The position numbers and the translations under genes are program-made. A stretch of DNA of 64,000 nucleotides from Streptomyces spinosisporus (lineage in GTDB: Bacteria; Actinomycetota; Actinomycetes; Streptomycetales; Streptomycetaceae): NCBI RefSeq assembly GCF_022698145.1, contig NZ_JALDAX010000006.1, positions 186,001 to 250,000 of the forward strand, written 5' to 3'. Below, one piece after another: positions 33,633 to 42,549 of this stretch; within the stretch, counting starts at the first letter, position 1; the number at the start of each line of letters is the position of its first letter. Under the pieces are notes generated by a model. It saw only the letters and a program-made list of their open reading frames with translations. It ran no database searches and was not told the origin of the DNA.

Positions 33633-34646
33633 TCACAGGGTGGCGGTCGTCGACGCGCCCGACGCGCTGCCTGCGAGCCACTGGTCCCAGCTCAGGTTGA
33701 AGGACGCGTAGCCGTTGTCGGCCGGGGCCTTGGCACGCGGCGAGCCGGTGATGGTGATGGGGTCGCCCTGCTTGACCTGGCCGTAGAACCACTTGGCGTC
33801 CGACATCGACAGGTGGACGCAGCCGTGCGAGCCGCGGGCGCTGCCGCTGCCCGGGTTGGGGTCGCCGGTCGAGTAGTGGACGTACGTGCCGGACTGGGTG
33901 AGGTGGACGTCCCAGGGCAGGGTCAGGTCGTAGTAGTTCGGGCTGCCCTTGTCGCAGCTGATGCCGACGCTGCAGGAGGTCATGTGGACCTTCTCCTGCT
34001 TGTCGATGACGGCCATCGTGCCGTTCCAGGTCGGGAACTGGGGGCTGCCGGCGTTGATCGAGAGGGTGCGCACCGGCTTGCCGTTGCGGGTCACCTTCAT
34101 GGTGTGGCCGGCCACGGAGACGTCCGCGCGCACATCGTCACCGATCTTGAAGGTGTGCGTGTAGCCGTGCACGCCGTAGCGTCCGTTGCCGTTGCTGACG
34201 CCCGTCATGTCGGCGTCGATCTTCACCGTGGTGCCGGAGGGCCAGTACGTCTTCGGGCGCCAGTCGGCGCGCCGGTCGCCGAACCAGTGCCAGGCGCCCT
34301 CCACCGGCTGCGAGGCGCTCACCTTCATGTGCTTCTCGACCGTGGCCCGCGCCTTGGCGGCCACGGGGTTCGTGAAGACCACCGAGATGGGCATGGCCAC
34401 ACCGACGGTGGTTCCCGTCTGCGGGGTGATCGTGTCCAGCAGCATCGGCGGTCCCTTGGGCTTCGTCGGCGAGGGCGAGGCGCTCGCACTCGGCTTCCCC
34501 GACCCCTTCCCGATGTCATCGCTCGCCTTGTCACCGCTGCCCCCACCGCAGGCACTCGTGCCCACCAGCATCGCAACCGTGACGAACGCGACCCCTATGC
34601 CGCCCTTGCGCCCTCGCACGCCCTGCTCCACTCTCTTGCTCTTCAA
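33633..34646 (-). CDS. L,D-transpeptidase lipoprotein (YkuD domain)
   Basis: 337 aa. A lipoprotein signal peptide ends in VGTSAC, so Cys33 is probably lipidated and the protein sits on the outer face of the membrane. A Ser/Pro/Lys linker follows. An Ig-like domain (TTVGVAMPISVVFTNPVA) precedes the YkuD catalytic domain, whose active-site motif is SHGCVHLS with Cys276 and His274. Such enzymes make 3-3 cross-links in peptidoglycan or attach lipoproteins. Layout matches the Ldt type of mycobacteria and Streptomyces. Converges on the VOC gene. Confidence 0.92.
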   Translation of the reverse strand: MKSKRVEQGVRGRKGGIGVAFVTVAMLVGTSACGGGSGDKASDDIGKGSGKPSASASPSPTKPKGPPMLLDTITPQTGTTVGVAMPISVVFTNPVAAKARATVEKHMKVSASQPVEGAWHWFGDRRADWRPKTYWPSGTTVKIDADMTGVSNGNGRYGVHGYTHTFKIGDDVRADVSVAGHTMKVTRNGKPVRTLSINAGSPQFPTWNGTMAVIDKQEKVHMTSCSVGISCDKGSPNYYDLTLPWDVHLTQSGTYVHYSTGDPNPGSGSARGSHGCVHLSMSDAKWFYGQVKQGDPITITGSPRAKAPADNGYASFNLSWDQWLAGSASGASTTATL

Positions 34647-34843
34647 CAGCTCTCCGGCCCGGATGAACCTTGCCTACTGTCAGACTGCGCCAACCAGGGT
34701 GGGAGTTTCCTGCAGCGCGTAAAGCATGTCCCAAAACTTGCCTGCGGCTTCGCACGTCACCTCATACGATCTCACCGCCACCCGCACACCAGTGCCCATC
34801 GGTGCACGGTCTGCGGCATCCCAACAGGAGAGATCACTTGACG

Positions 34844-36229
34844 ATGTCCTTCGGCACGCGTCCGCGTGCCGTTCTTGCTGTGCTGGGGCCCCTGGGCCTG
34901 GTACTGGCCACCGCCGCTTCCCCGGCGAACGCAGCCTCCGGGACGCCCACCACGCCCACGCAGCTGTTCAACGGATACCGGAACTGCTCGACGGACGCGG
35001 ACCGGCCCACGTATCTCGGGGCCCGAGACGGCCTGGTGGTCGAGGGCATTCCGGGAGCGACCGACACCACCGACCCCAGGGTCGGGGTGCGGTACCAGGC
35101 CTGGCCGGTCACGGACCCGACGAACATCACGACCGTCACTCGCGACCATGAAACCGTCGGTGACGAGGCCCCCGGCACCCTGCCCGCCGACGCCCTCGCC
35201 GACGGAGAGACCTACGCGTGGCAGGCGCAGACCGTCTCCGGTGACACCGCCTCGGACTGGTCGGCCCCCTGCTACGTCACCATCGACAACACCGGCCCGG
35301 CCGACGTGCCCACCGTCTCCTCGCCGAACTACCCGCCGGACGCGTGGAACCAGGGCGGCGAGCCGGTCGAGTTCACGTTGGACGCCAATGGTGTCGACGA
35401 TGTCGCCGGGTTCGAGTTCTCCTGGCAGTCCGACCTTCCGGTCATCGGCACCAGCATCGGCGACCACGGGATTCCGCAGCCCGTCGACCCCTACGCGGAC
35501 ACCCGGTACTTCAAGCGCGCCGACACCCTGGGTGGTTCGGCCACGCTCAGCCTGATCCCGCCGACCGGCTCCGGCGTGATGACCCTGTGGGTGCAGAGTC
35601 TGGACCGGGCCTACCACGCGTCGGCGAGGACCAGCTACACGTTCCGCGTCAGTTCCACGACACCCACCGTCACTCCGGACGTCCCGTCACCGCAGTACGG
35701 CAAACCGACGATGTTCACCTTCCGGCCCGACGCCGCTCTCCAGTCGACGAGCCCGGTCGTCAGCTACTCCGTGCGGTCCGACGGCGCCCTGGGCGGTGAC
35801 AGGACCGTGGAGGTCCCGGCCGGAGCGGACGGCACGGCCCGAACGGAGCTCACGCTGGACGGCATCTACGGCGAGCGCCTCTGGGTGACCAGCAAGAGCG
35901 CGAACGGCTGGGTCAGTGACAAAACGTCGTGGGGAATCGACTACGACACCACACCGACCGTCACCTCGGACGTGTACCCCGAGAACGGTTCCGGCGGCGG
36001 TGCGGGCGTCCCGGGCGCCTTCACGTTCGCGCCGAAGGTCAAGGGGATCGTGTCGTACACGTACTCCTTCAACGGTGACCCGGAGGTCACGGTCCCCGCG
36101 GGCGCCCACCACGCCGCACGTGTCGACTGGACACCGCCCTCGAGCGGCTTCGCCTATCTCACGGTCCACGCGACGACGCGCTCCGGCGCCCAACTGGCAC
36201 CGTACGACTACTTCTTCGACGTGAACTGA
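34844..36229 (+). CDS. Secreted protein with Ig/FN3-like beta-sandwich repeats
   Basis: 461 aa from the ATG; an in-frame TTG at 34838 has better spacing to AGGAG and may be the true start. The signal peptide (AVLAVLGPLGLVLATAASPA) ends near ANAA. The mature protein is beta-rich with repeated segments such as YVTIDNTGPADVPTVSSPNY, TSYTFRVSSTTPTVTPDV and YDTTPTVTSDVYPENGSGG, like bacterial Ig-like domains. No catalytic motif seen. It is probably a surface or secreted structural/adhesive protein. Its 3' end overlaps that of the convergent MFS gene by 22 bases. Confidence 0.75.
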   Translation: MSFGTRPRAVLAVLGPLGLVLATAASPANAASGTPTTPTQLFNGYRNCSTDADRPTYLGARDGLVVEGIPGATDTTDPRVGVRYQAWPVTDPTNITTVTRDHETVGDEAPGTLPADALADGETYAWQAQTVSGDTASDWSAPCYVTIDNTGPADVPTVSSPNYPPDAWNQGGEPVEFTLDANGVDDVAGFEFSWQSDLPVIGTSIGDHGIPQPVDPYADTRYFKRADTLGGSATLSLIPPTGSGVMTLWVQSLDRAYHASARTSYTFRVSSTTPTVTPDVPSPQYGKPTMFTFRPDAALQSTSPVVSYSVRSDGALGGDRTVEVPAGADGTARTELTLDGIYGERLWVTSKSANGWVSDKTSWGIDYDTTPTVTSDVYPENGSGGGAGVPGAFTFAPKVKGIVSYTYSFNGDPEVTVPAGAHHAARVDWTPPSSGFAYLTVHATTRSGAQLAPYDYFFDVN

Positions 36230-37431
36230 TCCGAGAGCCGGAACAGCCGTAGCCCGGCAAGGCTCAGCACGGTCATCGCGGCGGCGGACGTCGTGGTGAC
36301 CGTGAAGCCGCCGTGGGGGCCGAGTGTGTCGATCGCTCGGCCGGAGAGGGCTGCCGCGGCGGCCGAGCCTGCCGCACTTGCCGAGCCGAGCCAGGAGAAG
36401 GCCTGGGTGAGGACGGTCGGGTGGACGGTTGACTCGGTGAGCAGTGAGAAGAGAGCGAGCAGGGGCGGGACGGTGGCGCCGGTGAGGATCATGGCCGCTC
36501 CGAGTCCGAACGGTGAGCCGACCATCGGCAGAAGGAGCGTGCCGAGCAGCAGGGTGGCCGTCGCCACGAGCAACTGCACGGGCGGTTCGGCGCGCCACCG
36601 TCGCATGCCGTACAGCCAACCGGCCAGCAGCCCACTGCAGTTGGAGACGGCGAAGATCACGGCGGCGGCATTCGGTGGGCCGTGTTCCACCACGAAGGCG
36701 GTCACCGACACCTGTATGGCGCCGAAGTAGACCCCGATGGCCAGATTGAGGCCCATCAGTAGGCAGATGCCGCCGCGCAGCAATGACCGGTCCGTGGTCT
36801 TGCGGGCGCGGTGCTTGTCCTTGCTCGTCGGCGTTGGCGCGCTGCCGCGCTGTGCGGCGAGGACCAGGCCTCCGGTCACCGACAGGGAGGCGGCCGACAC
36901 AGTGCCCGCCACGGGATGTCCGGCCGCAGCGAGTGCGCTGACCAGGGTCGGGCCGAGGAGGTAGCCCACCGCGTTGCTGACGGCCTCCAGCGCGAAGGCG
37001 GTGGGCAGTTCGGCCGCTCTGTCGGTGCGCAGGAGCGCCGCCCAGCGTGCGGCGGACAGCGCGCCGAGTTGCGGAAGGGTCGCTCCGACCAGCGCACCGC
37101 CCAGGACCAGAAGGGCGGCGCAGGCGTCCGCGGCGACCAGGGACACGAGGATCGCCACGGCCAGGGCATGGGCCAGCAGGGCGGGCGGCAGGATGCGCGT
37201 CTGGCCGAACCGGTCGACGAGCCTTGCCAGTTGGGGCGCTCCGAGCGCTTCGGCCACCGCGCACCCGGCGCCGACCAGGCCGGCCGCCGCGAAGGTGCCG
37301 GTGTGGCTGTGCACGAGCCAGACGATGCCGAGGCCGGTCATCGCGACGCCGACGCGTCCGAGCGAGGCGGGCAGGAAGAAGGCCGCTGCACCCGGGGTGC
37401 GCAGCAGGGAACGGTAGTTCGCCGATGGCAC
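36208..37431 (-). CDS. MFS transporter, 12-TM
   Basis: 407 aa from the GTG at 37431 (AGGACTCGCC upstream), which gives normal MFS length; the frame remains open to 38274 but that part overlaps another gene. N-terminus NYRSLLRTPGAAAFFLPASL is typical of the MFS subgroup that begins with a short loop and PGAA motif. Twelve hydrophobic segments, with a charged central loop (TSKDKHRARKTTDRSLL). Substrate unknown; drug efflux is a possibility. 3' end overlaps the convergent Ig-like gene. Confidence 0.85.
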   Translation of the reverse strand: MPSANYRSLLRTPGAAAFFLPASLGRVGVAMTGLGIVWLVHSHTGTFAAAGLVGAGCAVAEALGAPQLARLVDRFGQTRILPPALLAHALAVAILVSLVAADACAALLVLGGALVGATLPQLGALSAARWAALLRTDRAAELPTAFALEAVSNAVGYLLGPTLVSALAAAGHPVAGTVSAASLSVTGGLVLAAQRGSAPTPTSKDKHRARKTTDRSLLRGGICLLMGLNLAIGVYFGAIQVSVTAFVVEHGPPNAAAVIFAVSNCSGLLAGWLYGMRRWRAEPPVQLLVATATLLLGTLLLPMVGSPFGLGAAMILTGATVPPLLALFSLLTESTVHPTVLTQAFSWLGSASAAGSAAAAALSGRAIDTLGPHGGFTVTTTSAAAMTVLSLAGLRLFRLSDQFTSKK

Positions 37432-37918
37432 GGCGAGTCCTGTTCGCTGCCCGGCGGGACGGCCCACCTGGGTCGTCGGTGCCCGGATGTACCGACCCGT
37501 GGTCTCCGTCTGGAACCGTCCAGTGCTGGCGCGGAGAGGGGACACTCGCCCCGCACCGACTCCGTCACCGGGCAGAAGTCTCGGTGTGCTGTTGGTGGTT
37601 GTGCGTGTCTTCAGTGGTGGTGAACCGCGGTCATTGTCACCGCCGGGGCCGGGGATGTCCATCCCGACCGGTGCCGATGCCGTCCGGGTGCGCCGAAGCG
37701 TAAAAGGAGTTGCCCGGTGGCGCTGTCTCGAAGAGGATCGCCCGCATGGATCTGTAACGGCTGCCACGTACCCACAGTCACCTGTCGCGCGATCGACCTC
37801 GGAGCCTGACGACTCGGCCCGGGGGTCGCTGCCGCGCCCTCGTGTGCATCCGCCAGATCCCAGGAGCCGCGGCCCACCCCGCGAGCGCTCCTGCTGAGCC
37901 AGAGAATCCACCACATCC
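37432..37918. other. 487-base intergenic region with one candidate small ORF
   Basis: Lies between the divergent MFS and DUF1062 genes. Inside it, AAAAGGAG at 37702-37709 precedes a GTG at 37717 that opens a 30-codon plus-strand frame to the TGA at 37807-37809 with three cysteines (WICNGCHVPTVTC). Codon use there is not typical of the genome (it includes AGA, CGA and TCT), so it may be fortuitous. No strong hairpin seen. Confidence 0.3.
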
Positions 37919-38566
37919 ATGAATATCGAACGCAAGGCCCTGTGGGCCGTGCGCCAGTCCGCCCTGCCCATGGTCGTGCGGCCCTGCCCGGACTGCCCCG
38001 GCACACGGCACCGCCCCTCGGGCAGGTTCCGTGTCAACGCGAACGGCAAGCTCCTCGACGTATGGCTGCTGCTGCACTGCGCGGGCTGCGGCCGGACCTC
38101 GAAAGTGCCCGTCCACGAACGCGCCCATGTGTCGTCGCTGGACCCCGCCCGCCTGGTGGCGTACGAGTCCAACGACCTCGCCGCGGTGCGGGAACTGGCG
38201 ATGAGCGCGTCGCTCGCCGCGAAGAACGAGTACCGCCTCGACCGGGCCGGTGCGTGGGAGCTGAAGAGCGACACGCCTCAGCCCGACCTCGACGACCCGA
38301 GGCCGCTCGCCGTGCAGGTCAGGTTCGAGCTGCCTGCGCCGGTCCGCGTCGAACGGCTGCTCATGGTCGGGCTCGGTCTCAGCCGGACCGCGATACGACG
38401 CCTGGTCGCGGACGCGCGCATCCAACTGCCGCTGGCCCCGCGTGCCAGGACGCGTCGGGACTTCGAACTCACCGTGACGGGAACGGTTCCGCCGGCTCCC
38501 CTGCCGCTGCACCGACCAAAGGTGGTGATCGTAGGGGTCCATCGGGTCGCCAGCCCCACGCGGTGA
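37919..38566 (+). CDS. DUF1062 domain-containing protein
   Basis: 215 aa. Starts MNIERKALWAVRQSALPMVV. Contains two CxxC pairs (PCPDCPG and HCAGCGRTSKVPV) that could bind zinc, followed by PARLVAYESNDLA. The C-terminal part has an S4/RNA-binding-like stretch, LLMVGLGLSRTAIRRLVADARI. This matches the DUF1062 layout; function unknown, but a zinc ribbon plus S4-like region hints at nucleic acid binding. Convergent with the MarR gene downstream. Confidence 0.82.
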   Translation: MNIERKALWAVRQSALPMVVRPCPDCPGTRHRPSGRFRVNANGKLLDVWLLLHCAGCGRTSKVPVHERAHVSSLDPARLVAYESNDLAAVRELAMSASLAAKNEYRLDRAGAWELKSDTPQPDLDDPRPLAVQVRFELPAPVRVERLLMVGLGLSRTAIRRLVADARIQLPLAPRARTRRDFELTVTGTVPPAPLPLHRPKVVIVGVHRVASPTR

Positions 38567-38578
38567 GTTGACGGGATG

Positions 38579-39052
38579 TCAGGGCCGCGGAGGGGAGAGC
38601 GGTGGGCCAAACATCTTGTCGAAGACGGGCAGGGCCGCCTCCAGGGCTTCGCGTTCATGAGGGGTCAGTTCGGCCATCCGCTGTGCCAGCAGACGGTTGC
38701 GGCTCGCGCGGACGTCCTCGGCGACCTGCTCCCCAAGTGCCGTGATCTGCACGGTGCTTCCCTTGCGCGCGGGGCCCGAGCGGGTCACCCACCCTGCCGC
38801 TTCCATGCGGTTGACGAGCTGCGTCATGGTCGGCGGCTGCACCCCCTCGGCCTGCGCGAGCTGTCCGACGGTCATCGCTCCGCCGCTGAGCAGACTCAGC
38901 GCGGAGCCCTGCGCGGTGGTGACGGGGAGGCTCGCGGCGTCGCGGCGGATCGCCTGGCCGATCCGCAACAGCCTCTTGCGCGTCTCGTCCGTCAGCTCAT
39001 CCGTCAGCACGTGTGCCGGCTCGCCCGTCGGTTCGTCCGTCGGCTTGTCCAT
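38579..39052 (-). CDS. MarR family transcriptional regulator
   Basis: 157 aa from the ATG at 39052 (an ATG at 39088 is also in frame). The winged-helix core is LSLLSGGAMTVGQLAQAEGV, then PPTMTQLVNRMEAAGWVTR and the wing ARKGSTVQITALG. The N-terminal 25 residues are a degenerate repeat of PTDE/PTGE/LTDE. Divergent from a DHA2 exporter gene with a clear palindrome between them, so it is probably a local repressor of drug efflux. Confidence 0.88.
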   Translation of the reverse strand: MDKPTDEPTGEPAHVLTDELTDETRKRLLRIGQAIRRDAASLPVTTAQGSALSLLSGGAMTVGQLAQAEGVQPPTMTQLVNRMEAAGWVTRSGPARKGSTVQITALGEQVAEDVRASRNRLLAQRMAELTPHEREALEAALPVFDKMFGPPLSPPRP

Positions 39053-39092
39053 CCGTCGCCCCGTCCTCACGCATCGATCCTCACACATCGAT

Positions 39093-39119
39093 GTTTTATA
39101 GTTAGGCTACCTATAAAAC
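39093..39119. promoter_or_regulatory. Palindromic operator between MarR and DHA2 exporter genes
   Basis: GTTTTATAG (39093-39101) and CTATAAAAC (39111-39119) form a perfect 9-bp inverted repeat with a 9-base centre; the inner part, TAGTTAGGCTACCTA, is itself nearly symmetric. This AT-rich island ends 12 bases before the exporter start codon. Typical size and place for a MarR operator. Confidence 0.8.
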
Positions 39120-39130
39120 TGAGGAACGAC

Positions 39131-40534
39131 ATGGCGATACGTGAACGAAGCAGCCAGAAACTGGTCCTCCTGGCCGTGTGCCTGGGGCTCATGCTGAGCA
39201 TGTTCAACTCGACGATGACCAACGTCGCCCTGCCGGACCTGGGCCGCTCGCTGCACGCCTCGGACACGTCACTGCAGTGGGTCGCCACCATCTACACCCT
39301 CACCTACGCCGCCGCCCTGCTGCTCGGCGGAGCCCTCGGCGACCGGTGGGGGCGGCGTACGGCGTTCCTGCTCGGCGTCCTCGTGTTCAGCGCCGGGTCC
39401 CTGCTGTGCACGCTCGCTCCGGTGACGGGGCTGCTGCTGGGCGCCAGGGCGGTACAGGCGCTCGGCGCGGCGATCATGCTCCCGCAGACCCTGTCGATCC
39501 TGGTGCACGAGTTCACCGACCCTCGCGAGCGCGCCCGCGCGGTGAGCGCCTGGGCGGGCGTGGCCAGCCTGGGGCTGGCGGCCGGTCCGGTGGTCGGCGG
39601 GGCCCTGCTCAGCGTCACGACCTGGCGAGCCGCCTTCGCCCTCACGGTGCTGCTCGGCGTGGTCACCTGTCTGCTCGGGCGCAGGTCGATCCCGGTCGAG
39701 CGGCACGGCCGCCCCGAGGGGCACCGGACGCTGGACGTGGCGGGCTCGCTCACCGCTGCCGTCACCCTCGCCTCACTTGTTTTCGCGCTCAGCGAGGGCG
39801 AGACCGCCGGCTGGTCCTCGCCGCGGGTGCTCGGAGCGCTCGCGCTGTCCCTCCTCGGCCTGGCCGTCTTCATCGCCACGCAGCTGAGCAAGGGCCGCAA
39901 CGGGCGCAACCCGCTGATGCCGATGGGTGTCTGGCGCAGCCGGCCGTTCATCGCCGCCAATGTCGGCGGCTTCGCCTACTTCGCGGTCTTCTTCGGGGTC
40001 CTGTTCTTCTACAGCCTCGACCTGCAGGACCAGCGCGGCTACTCGGTCCTGGCCGCCGGCTTCGCCTTCCTGCCCATGACCCTCGTCATGGCGCTGGTCG
40101 CGCCCGTCACCGGCAGGCTGATGGCCCGCTACAGCGCCGCTCCCGTGATGATCTCCGGTCTCGCGGTCACCGCTGCCGGATCGCTGCTGCTGGCGGCGGC
40201 CTCCCGTGCGACGCTCGCGGGCATCGAGTGGCGGCTGGCCCTCGTCGGCATCGGCTGCGGGCTGCTCAGCTCCTCGATCAGCAATCTGGCGGTCTCCAGC
40301 GTGCCCGACCGGCTGAGCAACTCCGCCTCCGCCGTGCAGAACACCTTCCGGCAGATCGGCAGCACGCTCGGCGTGGCCGTACTCGGCATCATCGTCCGCG
40401 GCAGCGGCTCGGGCTTCACCGTCGGCCTGCAGGAGGGCATGGCCACCATCGGTACGTTCCTCGTGGTGTGCGCGCTGGTCTCGCTGCTGCTCGTTCTCGG
40501 TTCACCGAGGGGGTCGCGTCCTCGCGAGGCCTAA
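39131..40534 (+). CDS. MFS transporter, DHA2 drug exporter type
   Basis: 467 aa. ATG at 39131 follows GAGGAACGAC. Helix 1 has LMLSMFNSTMTNVALPDLGR; GDRWGRRTAFL is motif A and GLAAGPVVGGALLS motif C, an antiporter signature. About 14 hydrophobic segments. It should export lipophilic drugs using the proton gradient. Control by the divergent MarR protein is likely. Its TAA stop overlaps the TAG of the convergent LysR gene (CTAA at 40531-40534), so there is no terminator space between them. Confidence 0.92.
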   Translation: MAIRERSSQKLVLLAVCLGLMLSMFNSTMTNVALPDLGRSLHASDTSLQWVATIYTLTYAAALLLGGALGDRWGRRTAFLLGVLVFSAGSLLCTLAPVTGLLLGARAVQALGAAIMLPQTLSILVHEFTDPRERARAVSAWAGVASLGLAAGPVVGGALLSVTTWRAAFALTVLLGVVTCLLGRRSIPVERHGRPEGHRTLDVAGSLTAAVTLASLVFALSEGETAGWSSPRVLGALALSLLGLAVFIATQLSKGRNGRNPLMPMGVWRSRPFIAANVGGFAYFAVFFGVLFFYSLDLQDQRGYSVLAAGFAFLPMTLVMALVAPVTGRLMARYSAAPVMISGLAVTAAGSLLLAAASRATLAGIEWRLALVGIGCGLLSSSISNLAVSSVPDRLSNSASAVQNTFRQIGSTLGVAVLGIIVRGSGSGFTVGLQEGMATIGTFLVVCALVSLLLVLGSPRGSRPREA

Positions 40535-41409
40535 TCGGAGTGTGCTCTGAGTGCCTCGGTGAAGGCCTGGGCTGCGGGCGCCGTCCAGCGTCTGCGGTGG
40601 CGGGCCAGCCGCACCGGGACATCGGCGAATCCCGGTCCGTTCACCCGGACCAGACGCTCCTGGCGCAGGTGCTCGTCCACGGTCGTCAGCGGCAGCAGGG
40701 CCAGTCCCAGCCCCGCGCAGACGCAGGAGCGCGCCGCGTCCACGCTGCCGAAGCGGGTCAGCCGCGGCCGGGCACCGGGCACGGCCAGCAGCCGCCGTTC
40801 GAGGTCGTCGCTGTAGGAACAGCCCTGTTCCAGCAGGAAGAAGTCCTCGGCGCCCAGGTGCTCCCAGGTCACCCGACGCGGGGCTGCGGCGAGCGGGTGG
40901 CCGGGAGCGCAGACGAGAGCGAGGGGCTCGCGGCCGATCGGCTCGGTCGTCACATCGGGGAAGTCGGCCGCCTCCTCCAGCAGCAGCGCCAGATCGAGGC
41001 GTCCGGATCGCAGCCCCTCGACGCATTCGGCCGTACCGGCCGCGTACAGGCTGATCTCCACCTCGGGGCGGCTCGTGCGCAGCGCTGCGACCACTTCCGG
41101 CAGCCGGCTGGAGCACAGCGACTCGGGAGCGCCCACGACCACTCGTCCGCCCGCGGCGCCGTCGCCGTCGGCCTTCAGCCGGGCGACGGCGTCCAGCACG
41201 TCCTCGGCCCTCTCCAGCAGTCGCCGCCCGGAATCGGTGAGCAGGGCGCCCGTGGGCAGACGGTCGAAGAGCCGCGTACCGAACTCCCTTTCCAGGGCCC
41301 GGATATGGACGGTGACCGTGGACTGGGCCATGTGCAGCTCGGCGGCGGCAGCGGTGAAGCTGCCTGTTCTGGCGAGCGTGGTGAAGGTGTCCAGCAGGCG
41401 GGTGTCCAC
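40531..41409 (-). CDS. LysR family transcriptional regulator
   Basis: 292 aa from the GTG at 41409 (an ATG at 41454 is in frame but would add an atypical N-terminus). The N-terminal winged HTH is LLDTFTTLARTGSFTAAAAE, then LHMAQSTVTVHIRALEREFG. An effector-binding domain follows (GRVVVGAPESLCSSRLPEVV), with a Cys pair in ARSCVCAGLGLALLP. It is divergent from the PhzF gene with an inverted repeat between, the usual LysR arrangement. Confidence 0.9.
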   Translation of the reverse strand: MDTRLLDTFTTLARTGSFTAAAAELHMAQSTVTVHIRALEREFGTRLFDRLPTGALLTDSGRRLLERAEDVLDAVARLKADGDGAAGGRVVVGAPESLCSSRLPEVVAALRTSRPEVEISLYAAGTAECVEGLRSGRLDLALLLEEAADFPDVTTEPIGREPLALVCAPGHPLAAAPRRVTWEHLGAEDFFLLEQGCSYSDDLERRLLAVPGARPRLTRFGSVDAARSCVCAGLGLALLPLTTVDEHLRQERLVRVNGPGFADVPVRLARHRRRWTAPAAQAFTEALRAHSD

Positions 41410-41431
41410 AACGCCATGGTATGCGATACGT

Positions 41432-41456
41432 CGATGGACCGGATCGCCATCCATCG
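41432..41456. promoter_or_regulatory. LysR-type inverted repeat between lysR and phzF
   Basis: CGATGGA (41432-41438) and TCCATCG (41450-41456) are perfect inverted arms around 11 bases, the spacing usual for LysR boxes. It sits midway in the 83-base divergent promoter region. Confidence 0.65.
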
Positions 41457-41492
41457 TTGGACGCGATCGGCCGACGGTGGCAGCGTGGAGTC

Positions 41493-42413
41493 ATGACCAC
41501 CGACGCGAGCGGGACGAGCCCCGTGCACCACGCGAAGCCGAACACACAGATCCTGCGCTACGCCGCCTTCACCCACGATCCCGCGGGAGGCAACCCCGCC
41601 GGGGTCGTGCTCGACGCCTCCGGGCTCGACGATGCCGAGATGCTCGCCGTCGCCGCAGAGGTCGGCTATTCCGAGACGGCCTTCGTCACCGGACGCGACG
41701 ACGCGGCACGCCGGTTCCGGGTTCGCTACTTCAGCCCGCTCGCCGAGGTCGCCTTCTGCGGACACGCGACCGTAGCCCTGTCCGTCGCCCTCGCCGCACA
41801 GCTGGGCCCCGGCGAGATCGTCCTCGACACTCCCGCCGGAGACATCCCCGTGGACATCAGGGTGGACGACGACGGAACGGCGCTGGCGACCCTCACCAGC
41901 GTGCCGACCCGTTCACGCCCCGCCACGAGCGCCGAACTGGAGGCCACGTTGAAGGCGCTGCACTGGGCTCCCGAGGACCTGGACCCCGCACTCCCGCCTC
42001 ATGTGGCGTTCGGCGGCAACGACCACTTGGTGCTCGCCACCGGCTCCCGGGCGCGTCTGGCGGACCTCGACTACGACTTCGAGGGGCTCACCGAGGTGAT
42101 GCGGCGCCACGACTGGACCACGGTCCACCTGGTGTGGCGCGAGTCGGCGGAGCGCTTCCACGCCCGTGACCCGTTCCCTGTCGGGGGCGTCGTGGAGGAT
42201 CCGGCCACCGGGGCCGCCGCCGCTGCGTTCGGCGGGTATCTCCGCACCCTCGGGCTGGTCACCTCCCCGGCCAGGATCACCATCCGCCAGGGCGAGGACA
42301 TGGGCCGCCCCAGCGATCTGCTCATCGACGTCGACCCGGAGAACACCCGCACACGGGTCACGGGGCGCGCCGTGCCGATCGTCCAGGGTGCGGGTGACGT
42401 CGGGCGATACTGA
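41493..42413 (+). CDS. PhzF family isomerase/epimerase
   Basis: 306 aa. PhzF fold features are YAAFTHDPAGGNPAGVVLDA at the N-terminus, catalytic Glu61 in GYSETAFV, CGHATVA and the C-terminal GGVVEDPATGAAAAAFGGYL. Members catalyse proton shifts such as DHHA isomerisation in phenazine synthesis, but most are of unknown substrate and no phenazine genes are nearby. ATG at 41493 starts just ahead of the conserved part (TGGAG upstream). Probably controlled by the divergent LysR protein. Confidence 0.9.
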   Translation: MTTDASGTSPVHHAKPNTQILRYAAFTHDPAGGNPAGVVLDASGLDDAEMLAVAAEVGYSETAFVTGRDDAARRFRVRYFSPLAEVAFCGHATVALSVALAAQLGPGEIVLDTPAGDIPVDIRVDDDGTALATLTSVPTRSRPATSAELEATLKALHWAPEDLDPALPPHVAFGGNDHLVLATGSRARLADLDYDFEGLTEVMRRHDWTTVHLVWRESAERFHARDPFPVGGVVEDPATGAAAAAFGGYLRTLGLVTSPARITIRQGEDMGRPSDLLIDVDPENTRTRVTGRAVPIVQGAGDVGRY

Positions 42414-42433
42414 CCGACCGCGCCAACCGACTG

Positions 42434-42535
42434 TCAGCTGCCGATGGCACGCTGCTGGACCCGGAACAGCCGCAGTGCGTCGTGACGGGCGGTGGACCGG
42501 TTGAACGCCTCGCCGATCTGCGCCAGTTGCGTCAT
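42434..42535 (-). CDS. Possible 33-aa ORF downstream of GPP34
   Basis: ATG at 42535, TGA at 42434. The product MTQLAQIGEAFNRSTARHDA continues for 13 more residues, is amphipathic and has G/C-rich third positions, unlike a random frame. It begins 14 bases after the GPP34 stop and could be translated from the same mRNA, or be the surviving tail of a lost gene. No family recognised. Confidence 0.25.
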   Translation of the reverse strand: MTQLAQIGEAFNRSTARHDALRLFRVQQRAIGS

Positions 42536-42549
42536 GACGCTTCACACGA

